This document shows, piece by piece, positions 11,301 to 19,539 of a DNA stretch of 64,000 nt. The stretch is from Takakia lepidozioides (taxonomy: Eukaryota > Streptophyta > Takakiopsida > Takakiales > Takakiaceae), in assembly GCA_030704615.1 (NCBI GenBank), contig CM060731.1:83370756-83434755 (forward strand). Direction: 5' to 3'. Under the pieces are notes generated by a model. The model was given only the letters and a program-made list of their open reading frames with translations, ran no database searches and was not told the origin of the DNA. How positions within the stretch are numbered: position 1 is the first letter of the stretch; each line of letters begins with the position of its first letter. A program made the position numbers and the translations under genes.

Positions 11301-11601
11301 AGCAAGTATTGTCATGGGGTGCGGGCTATACTACGCTGCTTGTTTTCTGATACGTTACCACATAGAGCAACAAAAGATGCAAGCACGCTTTCAAAGTTAC
11401 TCCAGTGGAGATCATTGGGTATTACCTTCGGTGCCACCTCATATGTACCTATATGACCCAAAAGTTATGATACAAAAGGATTCTCAAATTCGTTCATGGT
11501 TTCAAGCAGCCTGCAACAATTTGTCAACACAGAAATTCGGACTTGATGACATTTTCTATAAGGGACATATCGCATGGAAATACTTGCACGCGCACCAGTA
11601 A
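5263..11601 (+). CDS. RT thumb, RNase H, integrase and long C-terminal extension of A1
   Basis: A 2112-aa frame; the first ~15 residues are out of frame with RT, so its true entry is near 5302. RNase H starts near 5640 (HCDASGEALGAVL) and carries the TEREALAMIYAVKKFRHYLLG block. The integrase zinc finger (HKGVAGGHF...CQKCDEC) is near 6289-6412. The catalytic Asp, Asp and Glu fall in LDFVGP (~6496), SDQGSHF (~6681) and GQAEATNK (~6784). From about 7370 a further ~1,400 residues follow: a 10-aa repeat (7468-7800), a basic linker, a globular block near 8275-9150 with a VKGVEL..TP..L..LFRLP pattern resembling the 'putative plant transposon protein' domain, a coiled coil near 9860-10560, a Pro/Gln linker, and another globular block to 11600. 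The function of the extension is unknown. Confidence 0.9.
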   Translation: MPGQMQDERSGLEPEKCTFCVNSGVLLGHIVCKKGLLVDPRKTESIKASPPPVNVKSLRRFLGQTSYYRRFVKRYAQIAAPLSKLLKKDAVFAWTAECQQAFEELTLSVTTTPVLINPHWHVVFHVHCDASGEALGAVLAQNVTGNIDSPVYYASRLMNSAERNYSTTEREALAMIYAVKKFRHYLLGRKFMFYVDHQALIYLVNKPLISGRIARWLIILHEFEFEVIYKPGRLHLVADHLSRLTTGEAATGVDDQLPDASLFVMEVQGSADEWLDWQWPIRYYLAHGQCPPSYGKEQRKRIAIRALPYTMVGSRMYKLGPDGVLKRCLYHHEVNKVLEEVHKGVAGGHFGEETTSRKILLAGYWWPTLFKDVHEYCQKCDECQRLGPLQRSGRMALHPTMPTEPFQKWGLDFVGPINPPSKNTQNRYIITATDYTTKWVEAKALRDNTAKSTARFLYENILTRFGCPLEFISDQGSHFMNETIELLTKEFMIVHRKSTTYYPQGNGQAEATNKILCTILAKIVNANRTDWDTKLLTALWSYRTSYKVTTKYTPFQLVYGMEALLPVEFLLPTMRTEWGKRMELQDSIKVRKHELYHVEEVRADAADNMTRIQMKRKEQFDEGKLKTFKTGDLVLWLQKKGKIQASKLKSPWKGPYVIQKMYDNNTAMLQTINKEMLGRVNANKLKGYSGIHDKPLQHDLHVEPQEQSRAAPVLRTEYGTLVARPSIYDRGGQNKRDTAYHSPSRRDTAYHSPSRRDTAYHSPSRRDTAYHSPARRNTAYHSPSRRDTAYHSPARRDTAYHSPSRRDTAYHNLPQRVTAYHSLPQCNTAYHSVTQYDTACHSSTQPTKVTRSIESVTSGHIKTSGKWLKEEETEINLKIDTWRSGCDTQQRMKCKDRCQKERGQERPSKGMKGGPINEYGKRETERTASTEKLNSCRMCDPSGLSNRESPLKKIKVKIQSQRIQPIENQRNDQENGGKLSARGGVVLSNGRLDRTGHKCYNLETMEELTDYTLAILLTQWQRHETKEQSFSLEQCLQAPQAYKRLPIAFCGNHTFLLCALQAFLQLLQPKQFCESKMKRVRGMEEIRVKSTTILQKQTMATPQAIKILKELRLEGLQSMDWTLHHRQYMLQFLQNFEPKTGTTTVKGVELMITPLYLQQLFRLPAGHVYVEEHRERLQIGDLFQEGSFFKTQGYACTKAVYPGLKDIGQVLNVLIALKQNQQYLSRSFTEEILKGLKGQEVPWADIMYNALVEEMKRLQGTTAKSPIIVSGPIIAQIILSSGILNAQERKEMGVFEPETTAMEEQGSSHSEGGLAAQPETKRQRRGKTVVADPLASRIPHDNVSQAHDQEGAQQHKRMLLLEAGPSEREEEVTSASQPTQPLERLVTRSQVIHAAQPEIIDLESEGIDIPTTEQIVAEIEKGDLLYEYSGLVKQTEIPEVQQLPKRNPEVHIMHTPVSEVPQAEGHDTVAPVINEVVQEENPVGQWSEWLVRHHTVEDREEQQQPHHDDPQQAMLMSSIGRTLNLLGTYVKTHVPITQLTALKEELRKEFEARLATECANKVDEEVTLKMKQDLANTEMALQLAKQQLIEAGLAQDQLHEAHKQQLYQMQVQHESKLQELNALHTELQTVHNRMAIQCATFTTMLDQSTKEINSQAEKCTKAEEENVEHMKLIVDMKNTICRNEDTFKQYRQMEAENEKYIVELQQTIVANRNEIAVSNKASKEANNLLAAYAQLVEPQAKRMKALQQQLELYKLREEQTLRGTTSSLVDNSLMQVWLAQGPVEGKSPRKLTQSEMNELRLQVQNIATTTIDNVYSRIAELQEDVDGLQTQVEDLTSNIDQRVYIPQEQLMASYLQARTLAFQSSQEVQEMPMVQEPVPPPPQQVSVPVAEPVVTTTTPQPPQPEVWGNAAFNPPKTPAAREYSRAMIMPFNQIPIMLDLAWKEFSPPQSFAHYYQIMRIWLPVATRTKVLPNNRHIEDHHFAQYWHEAGTMLRELVAFQVVHGLIYTKTKEIASIVMGCGLYYAACFLIRYHIEQQKMQARFQSYSSGDHWVLPSVPPHMYLYDPKVMIQKDSQIRSWFQAACNNLSTQKFGLDDIFYKGHIAWKYLHAHQ
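7468..7800 (+). repeat. 30-bp in-frame tandem repeat in A1 pol tail
   Basis: About eleven units of 30 bp (GACACAGCCTATCACAGCCC followed by RTCACGGCGT-like sequence) encode a ten-residue repeat of the type RDTAYHSPSR immediately after integrase. The 5' units are nearly identical and the 3' units diverged, suggesting recent amplification at the left side. The CACAGCC core is the same heptamer that builds the LTR minisatellite. Confidence 0.93.
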
Positions 11602-12041
11602 TTGGTACCCCACTCATCTGGACAGACAAGGAGCTCAGTGTCTACACCAATTTTGCTGTTCAACGGTTACACCAGGTTGTAAAATGCAAACTTCCAGACA
11701 TGGTAGGACAGCATTGTATGCCCCAGATGATTCCACAAAAAGTTCGAAAATTAAAACACCTGAGAGGCGATGAGGATTCTGATACAACTGTTTCTTCACA
11801 AAATTCTTTTGACATGGGAGAAGACTATGCAATTCAGATGGAAGAGAAGAAACAAAGGGGATCTCCTATGCCGGAAAGATTACCTCGATATCAGCCTCCA
11901 GAAGGCCTCACTTATCCAGGTAGTGATCAACCATCTCCATCAACCAGAGACAGACCTCGGGCTCGTACACACAGCCCACCACGAAACTCTCAACGTCAAC
12001 AAGGTGCTCACTCACAAAGGGTTGCTACTCGGAAACAGTAA
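11574..12041 (+). CDS. C-terminal end of the A1 polyprotein (out of frame)
   Basis: 155 aa continuing the extension after a 1-nt deletion near 11592. In A3 the equivalent residues are in frame with the upstream block (35188-35994). The tail is Pro/Ser/Arg rich. It stops at 12041, about 20 bp before the polypurine tract, so the coding region fills the element right up to the 3' LTR. Confidence 0.8.
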   Translation: MEILARAPVIGTPLIWTDKELSVYTNFAVQRLHQVVKCKLPDMVGQHCMPQMIPQKVRKLKHLRGDEDSDTTVSSQNSFDMGEDYAIQMEEKKQRGSPMPERLPRYQPPEGLTYPGSDQPSPSTRDRPRARTHSPPRNSQRQQGAHSQRVATRKQ

Positions 12042-12059
12042 ACCGTGAGGACACGGCTT

Positions 12060-12079
12060 TTTGAGGGGGGAAGGGGTAA
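12060..12079 (+). promoter_or_regulatory. Polypurine tract of A1
   Basis: TTTGAGGGGGGAAGGGGTAA lies directly before the LTR start TGTTAGAGG, the expected position of the plus-strand primer. A3 has the equivalent tract at 36012-36032. Confidence 0.85.
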
Positions 12080-13145
12080 TGTTAGAGGACTGTAGGGGAC
12101 TTAGACACTTATACGGGATCTGTAGGGTACCCTTAATTTTTGCACAGACTGAGACAAACAGGAACCTTAGGGGTGACAGCAGCGCACTGTAGAGGGGGGT
12201 TACATAGCCCACACAGCCGACACAGCAGTCACAGCCCACACAGCCAACACAGCCCGTCACAGTCGTCACAGCCCACACAGCCAACACAGCCCGTCACAGC
12301 CAACACAGCCCGTCACAGCCGTCACAGCCCACACAGCCAACACAGCCCGTCACAGTCGTCACAGCCCACACAGCCGTCACAGTCGTCACAGCCCACACAG
12401 CCCACACAGCCCGTCACAGTCGCACAGCAGACACAGCCCACACAGCCAGTCACAGCCCGGCACAGCCACACAGCCAGTCACAGCCCGACACAGCCAAACA
12501 CAGCCAGTCACCGCTTGACACAGCTGTCACGATAATAGGGAACGAAGAGTAGGACAGGGAACGACTGTGGGGAACAACACCAGTGAAGGGAACATGTTAG
12601 TTCACATACGACGGTTAGAGAGGGAAACGGTTAGAACCGCGGATAGGAGGATAAAGGGAAGAACGGGGAATAGGAAGGGGATCATTATTCGGGGAGGACT
12701 TCGGAGACAGGCGGGAGCGGAGATCGGAGAGCACGATGAAGGAGAAAAGAGGATTAGTAGATGCTTGTTATATGCAAAGCTAGAGTGATATTGTAGAGCA
12801 GATTAGAGACATAATGGCTTCGGCCTGATACCTGATAAATCATAATCTGATACTTATACGATACAATCACACTGTGTAGAGAGATCTGAGTGAAGCTGTG
12901 GATTGAATGGAGGAGTTAAGGAAACCGATAAATTGATGAAGCAAACTGATACTTAATTATCAATGGTAAGGTAGCTAAGATGAATGCGGAAAAGGAAACA
13001 AATAGGAAACACCCCCATGATACACTAGCTGTAGGTCATGACTGATTGTTCTGCGCGGGCTGAGTACTTAGAGATTTCCAACTCTTCTATCTTGGAGTTT
13101 CCGCCTCGGATAGCGAAGGGATGGGTGAGTAAAAGCCGCGCGACA
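12080..13145 (+). repeat. 3' LTR of A1
   Basis: 1066 bp from TGTTAGAGG to GCGCGACA (TG...CA). It contains the CACAGCC minisatellite at 12206-12530 and, at its 3' end, the start codon and first codons of the pre-gag ORF (13038-13145). It is flanked on the right by element D sequence. Confidence 0.95.
12206..12530 (+). repeat. CACAGCC-type minisatellite in A1 LTR
   Basis: Irregular tandem array of 8-17-bp units built from CACAGCC plus CACACAGCC, GTCACAGCC, GACACAGCC and AACACAGCC variants. The same array is seen truncated at 1-110, at 24770-24950 in A3's left LTR, and at 36158-36410 in A3's right LTR. Unit order and length differ between copies. Confidence 0.9.
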
Positions 13146-13557
13146 GTCCCTCCCAACTCCCCAGCTGAAGAGGAACATCAAATGTCACCCTCGTCGCCAG
13201 TTGTGGTTCTCCTTTGGCAGAACGCACTTCCATAGAGGCCCCCACATCACTTGTCAGGAGCCCTAGCTTCCGTGCCATTGCCGGTGTCATGAAGGAGTTC
13301 GACGCTCCTGTGTCCACCAACAACGACACGTTAGTTCCGGAAATTATCCTGCTCACGAATATTAACTGACTCCCTTTACGCAAGGCTCCCGTCTCCTGAT
13401 ACAACTCACAAGAGTAGTTGCCTACCTTGCCAGTCTTGGCGACCACCACCTCCACCAAGCGACTGATGGATTCTTCGGACAGCTCCGTGGTTGCCCGAGT
13501 CATGTTCAATTGTTGGGGTTTATTGGCCATGTGCCTGGGCTCCCCGCAATTAAGCAT
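13146..13557 (-). pseudogene. Gag zinc knuckle and protease N-terminus of D (truncated)
   Basis: The minus-strand frame has a CCHC-like LNCGEPRHMANK remnant, then an aspartic protease with LLVDTGASNSFM (catalytic Asp in DTG) and a following ARKLGL helix motif. The real D sequence ends at 13146, where A1's LTR interrupts it. A +1 frame difference from the gag piece at 13506-14345 indicates an indel at the zinc knuckle. Confidence 0.85.
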
Positions 13558-14580
13558 ACCCCATCAAAGGTCGCCTTCTGTCCGCCATAAGCCGCCGCAC
13601 CTGATTTTCCTTTCGGAGTACCGGGTGCTGCCTTGACGTGCGAAGGCCCTCCCTTCAATTTCCATGTGCCATTGTCACCGCATGGCCTATCCCACTTCTT
13701 TTCTGGTCGGAAGGAGTCACCCTCCCGCTGGATCTTCTTGTGGTTCAGCTCCGTACGGCCCTGTCTTTTGCCCCTAGGGACATCCGAGAAACATTCAGCC
13801 CTTTCAATTGCCTTGTTCAAAGTCTTTGGTGGCCTCTCCTCCAACTTCCGCCTGTCCCATGGGGCCAGTCTCGCCACAAAGTTGAAGACCATTTCTGGTT
13901 CCGCCATATCCGCGACTTCGAGTAACAGCACATTGAAAGCCTGAATATATCCCCGAATGTCATCCATTTGCTTCAAGTTCCTCATCTTGTCCCGGGCGAG
14001 CCAGGACGTGTTGAGGGGCACAAACTGTCTTTTCATAAGTTCCTTGAACCCACTCCAGCTCAAGGTTTCTGGGTTGGACCCTTGGTCATGAAGGCGCTTC
14101 TGCCACCATTGTTGAGCATAGCCTTTCAAATAGGTGGGAGCCACTTTCACCCGATCCTTGTCACTCAACTTGGCCACCCGGAAGTATTGTTCCAGCTCCA
14201 AGAGCCAGGTGTTGAGTGCCTTCCGATTTTGGACGCCCTCGAAGGTGCCGGGTTCCTTAGGCTTCACCTTAAACTTCGCCTTAGTCGAAGTGACATTAGC
14301 CGCCCTCATCACATCTTTCAACGTCCCGCCAAACTGCGCCAACAACCCTTCCCAAAAGCTGGCATGTGAGGCATCTGTTGGTCTGGCGGAGCCTTTGGAA
14401 AGTCCTCGGGCTCTGACTCCCCAAATTCCTCCCGTTCTTGAGCGGCCTCGCTCTCAGAAGCATAAATCGCCTCTTCCATTTGCCGCTTCGGTGACACGTC
14501 GCCTCCACTGGGCTCACCAGGATCATTGTCTTTTGGGCCGTTCCGCATTCGCTTTGTCTTGCCCGACCCCATGGTGAGGC
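13506..14580 (-). pseudogene. Gag of element D
   Basis: Main frame 13506-14345 (279 aa) carries the retrotransposon Gag core (ALNTWLLELEQYF, AQQWWQKRL, FKELMKRQFVP) followed by a basic linker. An acidic N-terminal part lies in another frame at 14318-14580, starting MGSGKTKRM just inside the PBS, so at least one frameshift separates them. Gag would form the particle shell. The copy is decayed and cut off at protease. Confidence 0.85.
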
Positions 14581-14613
14581 CGATCTCAAGGACAATTGCA
14601 TACTGAACTCTAG

Positions 14614-14625
14614 GCTTTGATACCA
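14614..14625 (-). promoter_or_regulatory. tRNA-iMet primer-binding site of D
   Basis: The minus strand reads TGGTATCAAAGC, one mismatch from the canonical plant iMet site TGGTATCAGAGC. It is 2 bp inside the LTR terminus at 14628. Confidence 0.9.
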
Positions 14626-14627
14626 AG

Positions 14628-15342
14628 TGTCGCGCACCTCACTTCAGTAAGCTCCCCTTCAAGTCATAGTTACTCACTTTGATGCGCGCGCCTAACTCCC
14701 AAACTGGCCGCCGGGCCAACTCGGAGCTTCGGCTGCTCACCGGGACATAACGGTCCCCCTTTGCTCCTCCACAAGCCCCTTGCTCACTTTGAAATTCCCT
14801 TTGGTTGTTGGCAGTCCGAAACAGCTCCCCACACCTTGGTCGCTTTCCGGCTCGCACGCTTACTCACTAGTTTTTGGTCACCAACGGGCTTGCACCGTTC
14901 TCGGGGTTACTACTCCCTATATATACTTCTGTGACTGTCCGCGGAGGTTTCACAAACAACACCGTCCTTTTATAGCGAACCACCACAAAGACCCTTGACT
15001 CCCGGTGATGAGTCGCGGTGAGTTTTGGCCCACCCACCACGGCCCCAATGGACCGTGATGAGTCCCCACGACTCCCCACGACTCCCACCACAAGGTCTCC
15101 GCCCCATGGTGAGTCCTATGCCACCCCCACTAAGACCCACTAAGCTACCATCACCCCTCGTGGAACCACCCCACCGCAACCCGGTGTGTGGGGCTCTATC
15201 TAGTGAGTGCCTCTGCCTCCTTGAGTGCCTTGGGCACCCAAGAGTGCTTCAGCCCCCATACCTATTGTTGCCACTGCCCCCACCACAAGGGCAGCCCCTC
15301 TTGTGTCCCGACCCCCTGCACTCAAGGCAAAGGGCCGCGACA
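14628..15342 (-). repeat. 5' LTR of element D
   Basis: 715 bp bounded by a perfect 7-bp terminal inverted repeat, TGTCGCG at 14628 and CGCGACA ending at 15342, with the PBS adjacent to its inner end. The mate LTR is outside the window, so neither age nor target duplication can be measured. Confidence 0.85.
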
Positions 15343-15415
15343 GAAAGGCCCTGGGTATATGGCGTCGGAGTCAGCCACGTCCGCATGAGAGCAGGGGGAT
15401 CTGAATTTCACGATA

Positions 15416-16366
15416 ATGAAGTCAGATGCAAGAAAGGTGGCGGAGACTGTGCTTCGGGAAGAGGAAGACATCCATCCTAAAGAGAAGAAGGTAGCATTTG
15501 TGGAGACAGAACCTCCAGTCGTCCGACCAACCATTTCTCGGCCACCTGTAGCAAGGGCGAAGAATCCGGCAAACCGGCCGGCGGCACCAGAGAAGCTTCT
15601 TTGGAGACGAATGAATTCAAACATGCGGTTCACCGACGAGCTGGAACCGTACAATCTAATGGAGGATCTTCACCACATTCAGGCAAACATTACGTTTTCT
15701 CAACTCATAGCCATGGCGTCCACAGTCCACCACGCTCTCAAGGCATTGTTGGTGAGGAAGCGGGTAAGCACTTCTGCGCAAGCCCACCACATTAATGCCC
15801 ACATCGACCCAGGACCAGTGGAGATAGAAGTGGAAATTGCTGACCAATTCATTCGGCGCTGTTTAGTGGATGATGGGAGCTCGGTCAACATCATGTCATT
15901 CTCCACTCTATCCAAATTAGGTTTAAGCATGACAGGGGAATCCCCTCTGACAATCAGGCTAGCTGACCAGCGAAAGATCCGGCCATTGGGTCACATAGCA
16001 AATGTCAAGATGAAGACATGAGGCTACACATACGCGGTAGACTTCCAAATCATAGACTTCCCCATCGACAAATATTTGTACGCACTCCTATTAGGGAGGC
16101 CATGGTTGGTCCAGTCCAGGGCACGAACGGACTGGGGGGTAGGCACCATTACTTGTGGGGTAAGACCTTACACTACTACCGTTGCATTTTTTTCTGGAGC
16201 ACCCCATGAAGAGACATATGAGGATGAGCTCAGCATTATTGGCTCTGAGGAGGAGTCTACAGACTTGAGTGAGGAGGATTTGTGGTCAGAGGAGGAACTC
16301 CTCCCCACCTCACACGCCCACCGAGTTTTGACAATATCTACCGCACCTCACGGGGAGGTTAAGTGA
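15416..16366 (+). pseudogene. Gag C-terminus and protease of C
   Basis: The frame at 15416-16021 includes LVDDGSSVNIMS (protease active site with Asp-Asp-Gly, unlike the usual DTG/DSG) and IRLADQRKIRPLGHI. After a stop it resumes at 16076-16366 with LLGRPWL, the conserved end of the protease fold, then an acidic tail. Stops between and after the pieces show it is dead. Confidence 0.82.
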
Positions 16367-16601
16367 ACTAGAGGACACAGTTAAGTCTCTAGGACCGGGA
16401 TTGTACGAATGCGAGTCTGATGCAGACTGCATCGCTTGGTTGTTCGGAGAAAACCAATGCAGGGAAGTGATGGTACACTCGGTATCAGCCGAAGCACTTC
16501 CGGAGTTCGAGTTGTTGACCGAACTCTTTCCCCTATCCGCCAAACAGGTTGGTCTGCAGGAATAGGAGATTCCTCAGGAGGAGAACGACGAGATTCTAGA
16601 T

Positions 16602-17415
16602 ATGAGAATTGTAGAGGAGGCTGACCTAGAAAAGGATGTCATGAAACATAGCGCCCCCTACATTCTTTATTTGCAGCAAGGATCAAATGGATCTCAGTTT
16701 GGCCTTCACGACAGAACCAACAACACAGTTGGTCGACCTGGCAATTGGAGGAGAATTGCCAAAGATGGTAAAGGTGGGAGCCCACTTGACATCAGAATAG
16801 GCTTTGGAGTATCAGCGGCACTATTCAAGGAATTTCGGGACATCTTTGCATGGTCCTACACCGAATTGAAGGGAGTGCCTTCTTACGTGGAAATGCATTC
16901 CATTCCACTGATTCCGGGAGCTACCCCAAGACGACAACAAGAGAGAAGGGTGAATCCCAACTTAGCGCTACTCATTAAAGCAGAGATCGAAAAACTGCTG
17001 GTGGCGGAATTCATCTTCCCAGTGGAAACATCAGCATGGGTGTCTCCGACGGTGATTGTCCGGAAGAAGAATTGAGGACTAGTTAAGGGTATGTGTGGAC
17101 TTCCGCCCCCTTAACAAGGTAACCCACAAGGATCATTTCCCCTTGCCATTCATAGATACCTTGGTGGAAGAAGTAGCAGGGAAGGAGCTCTACTCTTTCA
17201 TGGATGGATTTTCAGGGTACAATCAGGTGTTGATTGACCCAAAGGACCACCTTGTGTTAAAAACCACCTTTACTTCACCATGGGAAACATTTGCCTATAC
17301 AAGGATGCCCTTTGGCTTGTGCAACGCACCCTTGACATTTCAGAGGGTCATGACGTATGCCTTCTCGGACATAGTGAGAAGGAATTTGGTCATCTTTTTA
17401 GATGACTTTTGTTGA
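16602..17415 (+). pseudogene. Reverse transcriptase of C
   Basis: Two pieces, 16602-17075 (FAWSYTELKGVPSYV, WVSPTVIVRKKN) and 17095-17415 (FMDGFSGYNQ, MPFGLCNAPLTFQR, IFLDDF), separated by a stop. Catalytic Asp-Asp is retained in FLDDF at about 17392-17406, then the frame is lost. Confidence 0.88.
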
Positions 17416-17416
17416 G

Positions 17417-18311
17417 GATGCAAAACCTGATCACGTTGCAGCACTACAAGAGTGCTTCATCCGATGCATGGAGAATGGGATCTCTCTCAAGCCAATGAAG
17501 TGCGTATTTGCGGTCACACGTGGACTGCTACTGCTACATAGTGTCCAAAGATGGCGTGGTGACGGACCCAGCAAAGGTGAGCGCCATAGTCGAACTTTCC
17601 ACACCGGAGACATCTTCTAAGGTGAAAGGGTTCCTTGGATACACAGGGTGGTATAGGAAATTTATGGACAAGTATGCGGCAAAGGCCTTACCTCTGACTC
17701 GGTTATTAAAGAAGAACCACGTATTCTCTTGGGATACACTGTGTCAGGAGTCTTTTGAGATGCTCAAGCAGCGCTTGGTGTCCGCTCCCGATTGGAACAG
17801 GCCTTTTCATGTTTACGTTGATGCCTCAGCCATGGCCATAGGTTGTGCCCTCTGCCAACCAGATGCTGATGGCCATGATCATCCGATATCCTTCGCCGGT
17901 CGACAGCTGACATTCGGTGAAACGAGGTATAGCACCACGGAGCGGGAGGCTCTGGGAATGATTTTTGCCGTGAAGAAGTATCGGCACTATTTGTTGGAAA
18001 CACCTTTTACATTTTTTGTTGATCACATGGCATTGCGATACCTGATCAACAAACCCGATTTGACGGGAAGAATAGCCAGGTGGGTTCTTCTACTTCAGGA
18101 ATTTGACTACAAGGTAGTCTACAAGCTAGGGAGACTTAATGCTCAGGCCAATCACCTTTCCCAATTGTCGGAGAAAACAGGGGACGAGCCTATTGACGAT
18201 CCGGATGCATTCTTGTTCTCCATAGAGACAGTGCCTCCATGGTATGAGCACATTGCTCAATATTTGAGCACCCTGGAATTTCCCCCAAGAATGGATAGAC
18301 ACGCGCAATGA
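17417..18311 (+). pseudogene. RT thumb and RNase H of C
   Basis: Continues RT (LGYTGWYRKFMDKYA near 17635) into RNase H with YVDASAMAIGCAL near 17812, the STTEREALGMIFAVKKYRHYLL helix near 17930, and FFVDHMALRYLINKP near 18012. The catalytic Asp/Glu/Asp positions appear present. It ends at a stop at 18311, just before the integrase frame. Confidence 0.86.
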
Positions 18312-18329
18312 AGGCTACGACTGCGCAAC

Positions 18330-19500
18330 ATGAAGTTTGCTCTTGTGGGAGGGCAACTTTATAGAAGGGGATTGAACGGACTTTTGAGGCGATGCGTCAC
18401 CCCGGAGGAAGTTCCCCAAATTTTAGAGTCAGCTCATGACAGCATGTGTGGAGGATACTTTGCAGGGCAGCTCACAGTGCAGAAGGCTTTAAGGGCAGGA
18501 TATTACTGGCCCTTCATGTTCAAAGATGTGCACATGCATGTGCGGAAATGCGACTATTGTCAGAGGTACGCAAAACGGGATAACAGGCTCGGAATGCCGT
18601 TAGTTCCCACCCTCCCTCTTGCTCCGTTTGAGAAGTGGGGGATCGACTATGTAGGGGAAGTGCACCCTGCATCGAGTCGACAAAATCGCTACATCATTGT
18701 AGCCACTGAGTATCTGACCAAGTGGGCAGAAGCCAAGGCGGTTAAGAGGGCCAACGCACAGGTAACCGCCTCTTTCATTTATGAATATATCATTTCCCGA
18801 TTCGGATGCCCCAAAGAAATAGTGAGTGACAGGGGATCTCACTTCATCAACGACGTCATTGAGGAAATGATGGCGGCATTTTCCATCAAACATCGCAAAG
18901 CGACCCCTTATCGTCCACAAACGAGTGGGCAGATGGAGCGCTCCAACGAAACCTTGTGCAACATTCTCTCCAAAACAAATAGGGAGCACAAGAGGGATTG
19001 GGACACCAAGTTGATTTCGGCCTTGTGGGCAAATTGCACGACCCATAAGGTAACTACTCGACATACCCTCTTTTCATTGGTTTATGGGGTAGACTCCATC
19101 ATGCCAATCGAGATAGAAATTTCATCTATACGACTGGCCATTACCGCACGGTTGGCGACATCCGACTCCCGAGTCATTAAAGGAACGACTTGAGATGTTG
19201 GAAGGAGTGGATGAACTCCGGCAAGCAGCAGCTCAGCACATTGAGGTAGTGCAACGACAAAGGAAGGCTCGCTTCGATGTTAAGCGCAAAAAGAGAATAT
19301 TTGATCCAGGAGATCTTGTACTATTATTCGACAGTTGAAACGAGGAGTTCAAGGCCAAGTTCGAGTCATACTGGATGGAGGCCTATCTCGTCAAGACAGT
19401 CTTTGACAACGGCTCATTACATTTAGAGACACTGAGGGGAGTGGAAGCACTACTACATGTGAGTTCCATTAACCAATGAACTATTTCCCCCATTAAGGGA
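18330..19500 (+). pseudogene. Integrase of C
   Basis: 287 aa to 19193, then a decayed C-terminal remnant to about 19500. The zinc finger has the CxxC pair (CDYCQR near 18550), but the second His of the HxxxH pair reads Tyr (CGGYFAG; compare GGHFGEE in A1), so the finger is probably defective. Catalytic positions are readable as GIDYVGE, SDRGSHF and QMERSNE. The IN C-terminus has a TGA within FDS*NEEF near 19336. Confidence 0.85.
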
Positions 19501-19539
19501 GAGATCTTTAGGATTTCGTCCCGGTTTGTCGGAAGGAAA

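Larger units (their letters stand above)
1..13145 (+). mobile_element. Ty3/Gypsy LTR retrotransposon A1 (5' LTR cut by window edge)
   Basis: The internal region 720-12079 is bounded by a partial left LTR (1-719) and a complete right LTR (12080-13145). Over the shared 719 bp the LTRs differ essentially by one 2-bp indel, so the insertion is very recent. Coding order is ORF1, gag, protease, RT, RNase H, integrase, then a long C-terminal extension: the pol order of Ty3/Gypsy (RT before integrase). An extra ORF before gag recalls the Tat/Ogre lineage, and an extra domain after integrase recalls Athila/Retand types; this assignment is by architecture only. It lies inside the protease region of element D. 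The target duplication cannot be checked because the left end is outside the window. Three 1-nt deletions relative to sister copy A3 break what was probably one continuous polyprotein frame. Confidence 0.93.
13146..15342 (-). mobile_element. Ty3/Gypsy element D, 5' end only, minus strand
   Basis: Reading on the minus strand: LTR (15342-14628), iMet primer site, gag, and the start of protease, cut at 13146 by the insertion of A1. The remainder of D presumably lies left of the window on the other side of A1. D itself appears to sit in the gag region of element C, because C coding sequence starts just right of its LTR. Confidence 0.85.
15343..19539 (+). mobile_element. Decayed Ty3/Gypsy element C, 5' end missing
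   Basis: Plus-strand fragments in order: gag C-terminus/protease, RT, RNase H, integrase, split by many stops and frameshifts. The protein resembles A1's pol family (protease VDDGSSVNIMS, RT FMDGFSGYNQ, RNase H STTEREALGMIFAVKK) but is diverged. The left end is cut by element D. The right end is a purine-rich GGAAGGAAA before TGTTGGTATTTCC at 19540, a probable polypurine tract and LTR start. Confidence 0.85.

Noticed and set aside
12140-12535. Thr/Gln/Pro/Ser repeat ORF in the LTR
   Set aside because: Translation of the CACAGCC minisatellite. The unit lengths vary and shift frame between copies.
13038-13235. 65-aa ORF repeating the start of the pre-gag protein after the right LTR of A1
   Set aside because: It is only the LTR-encoded N-terminus running into element D sequence.
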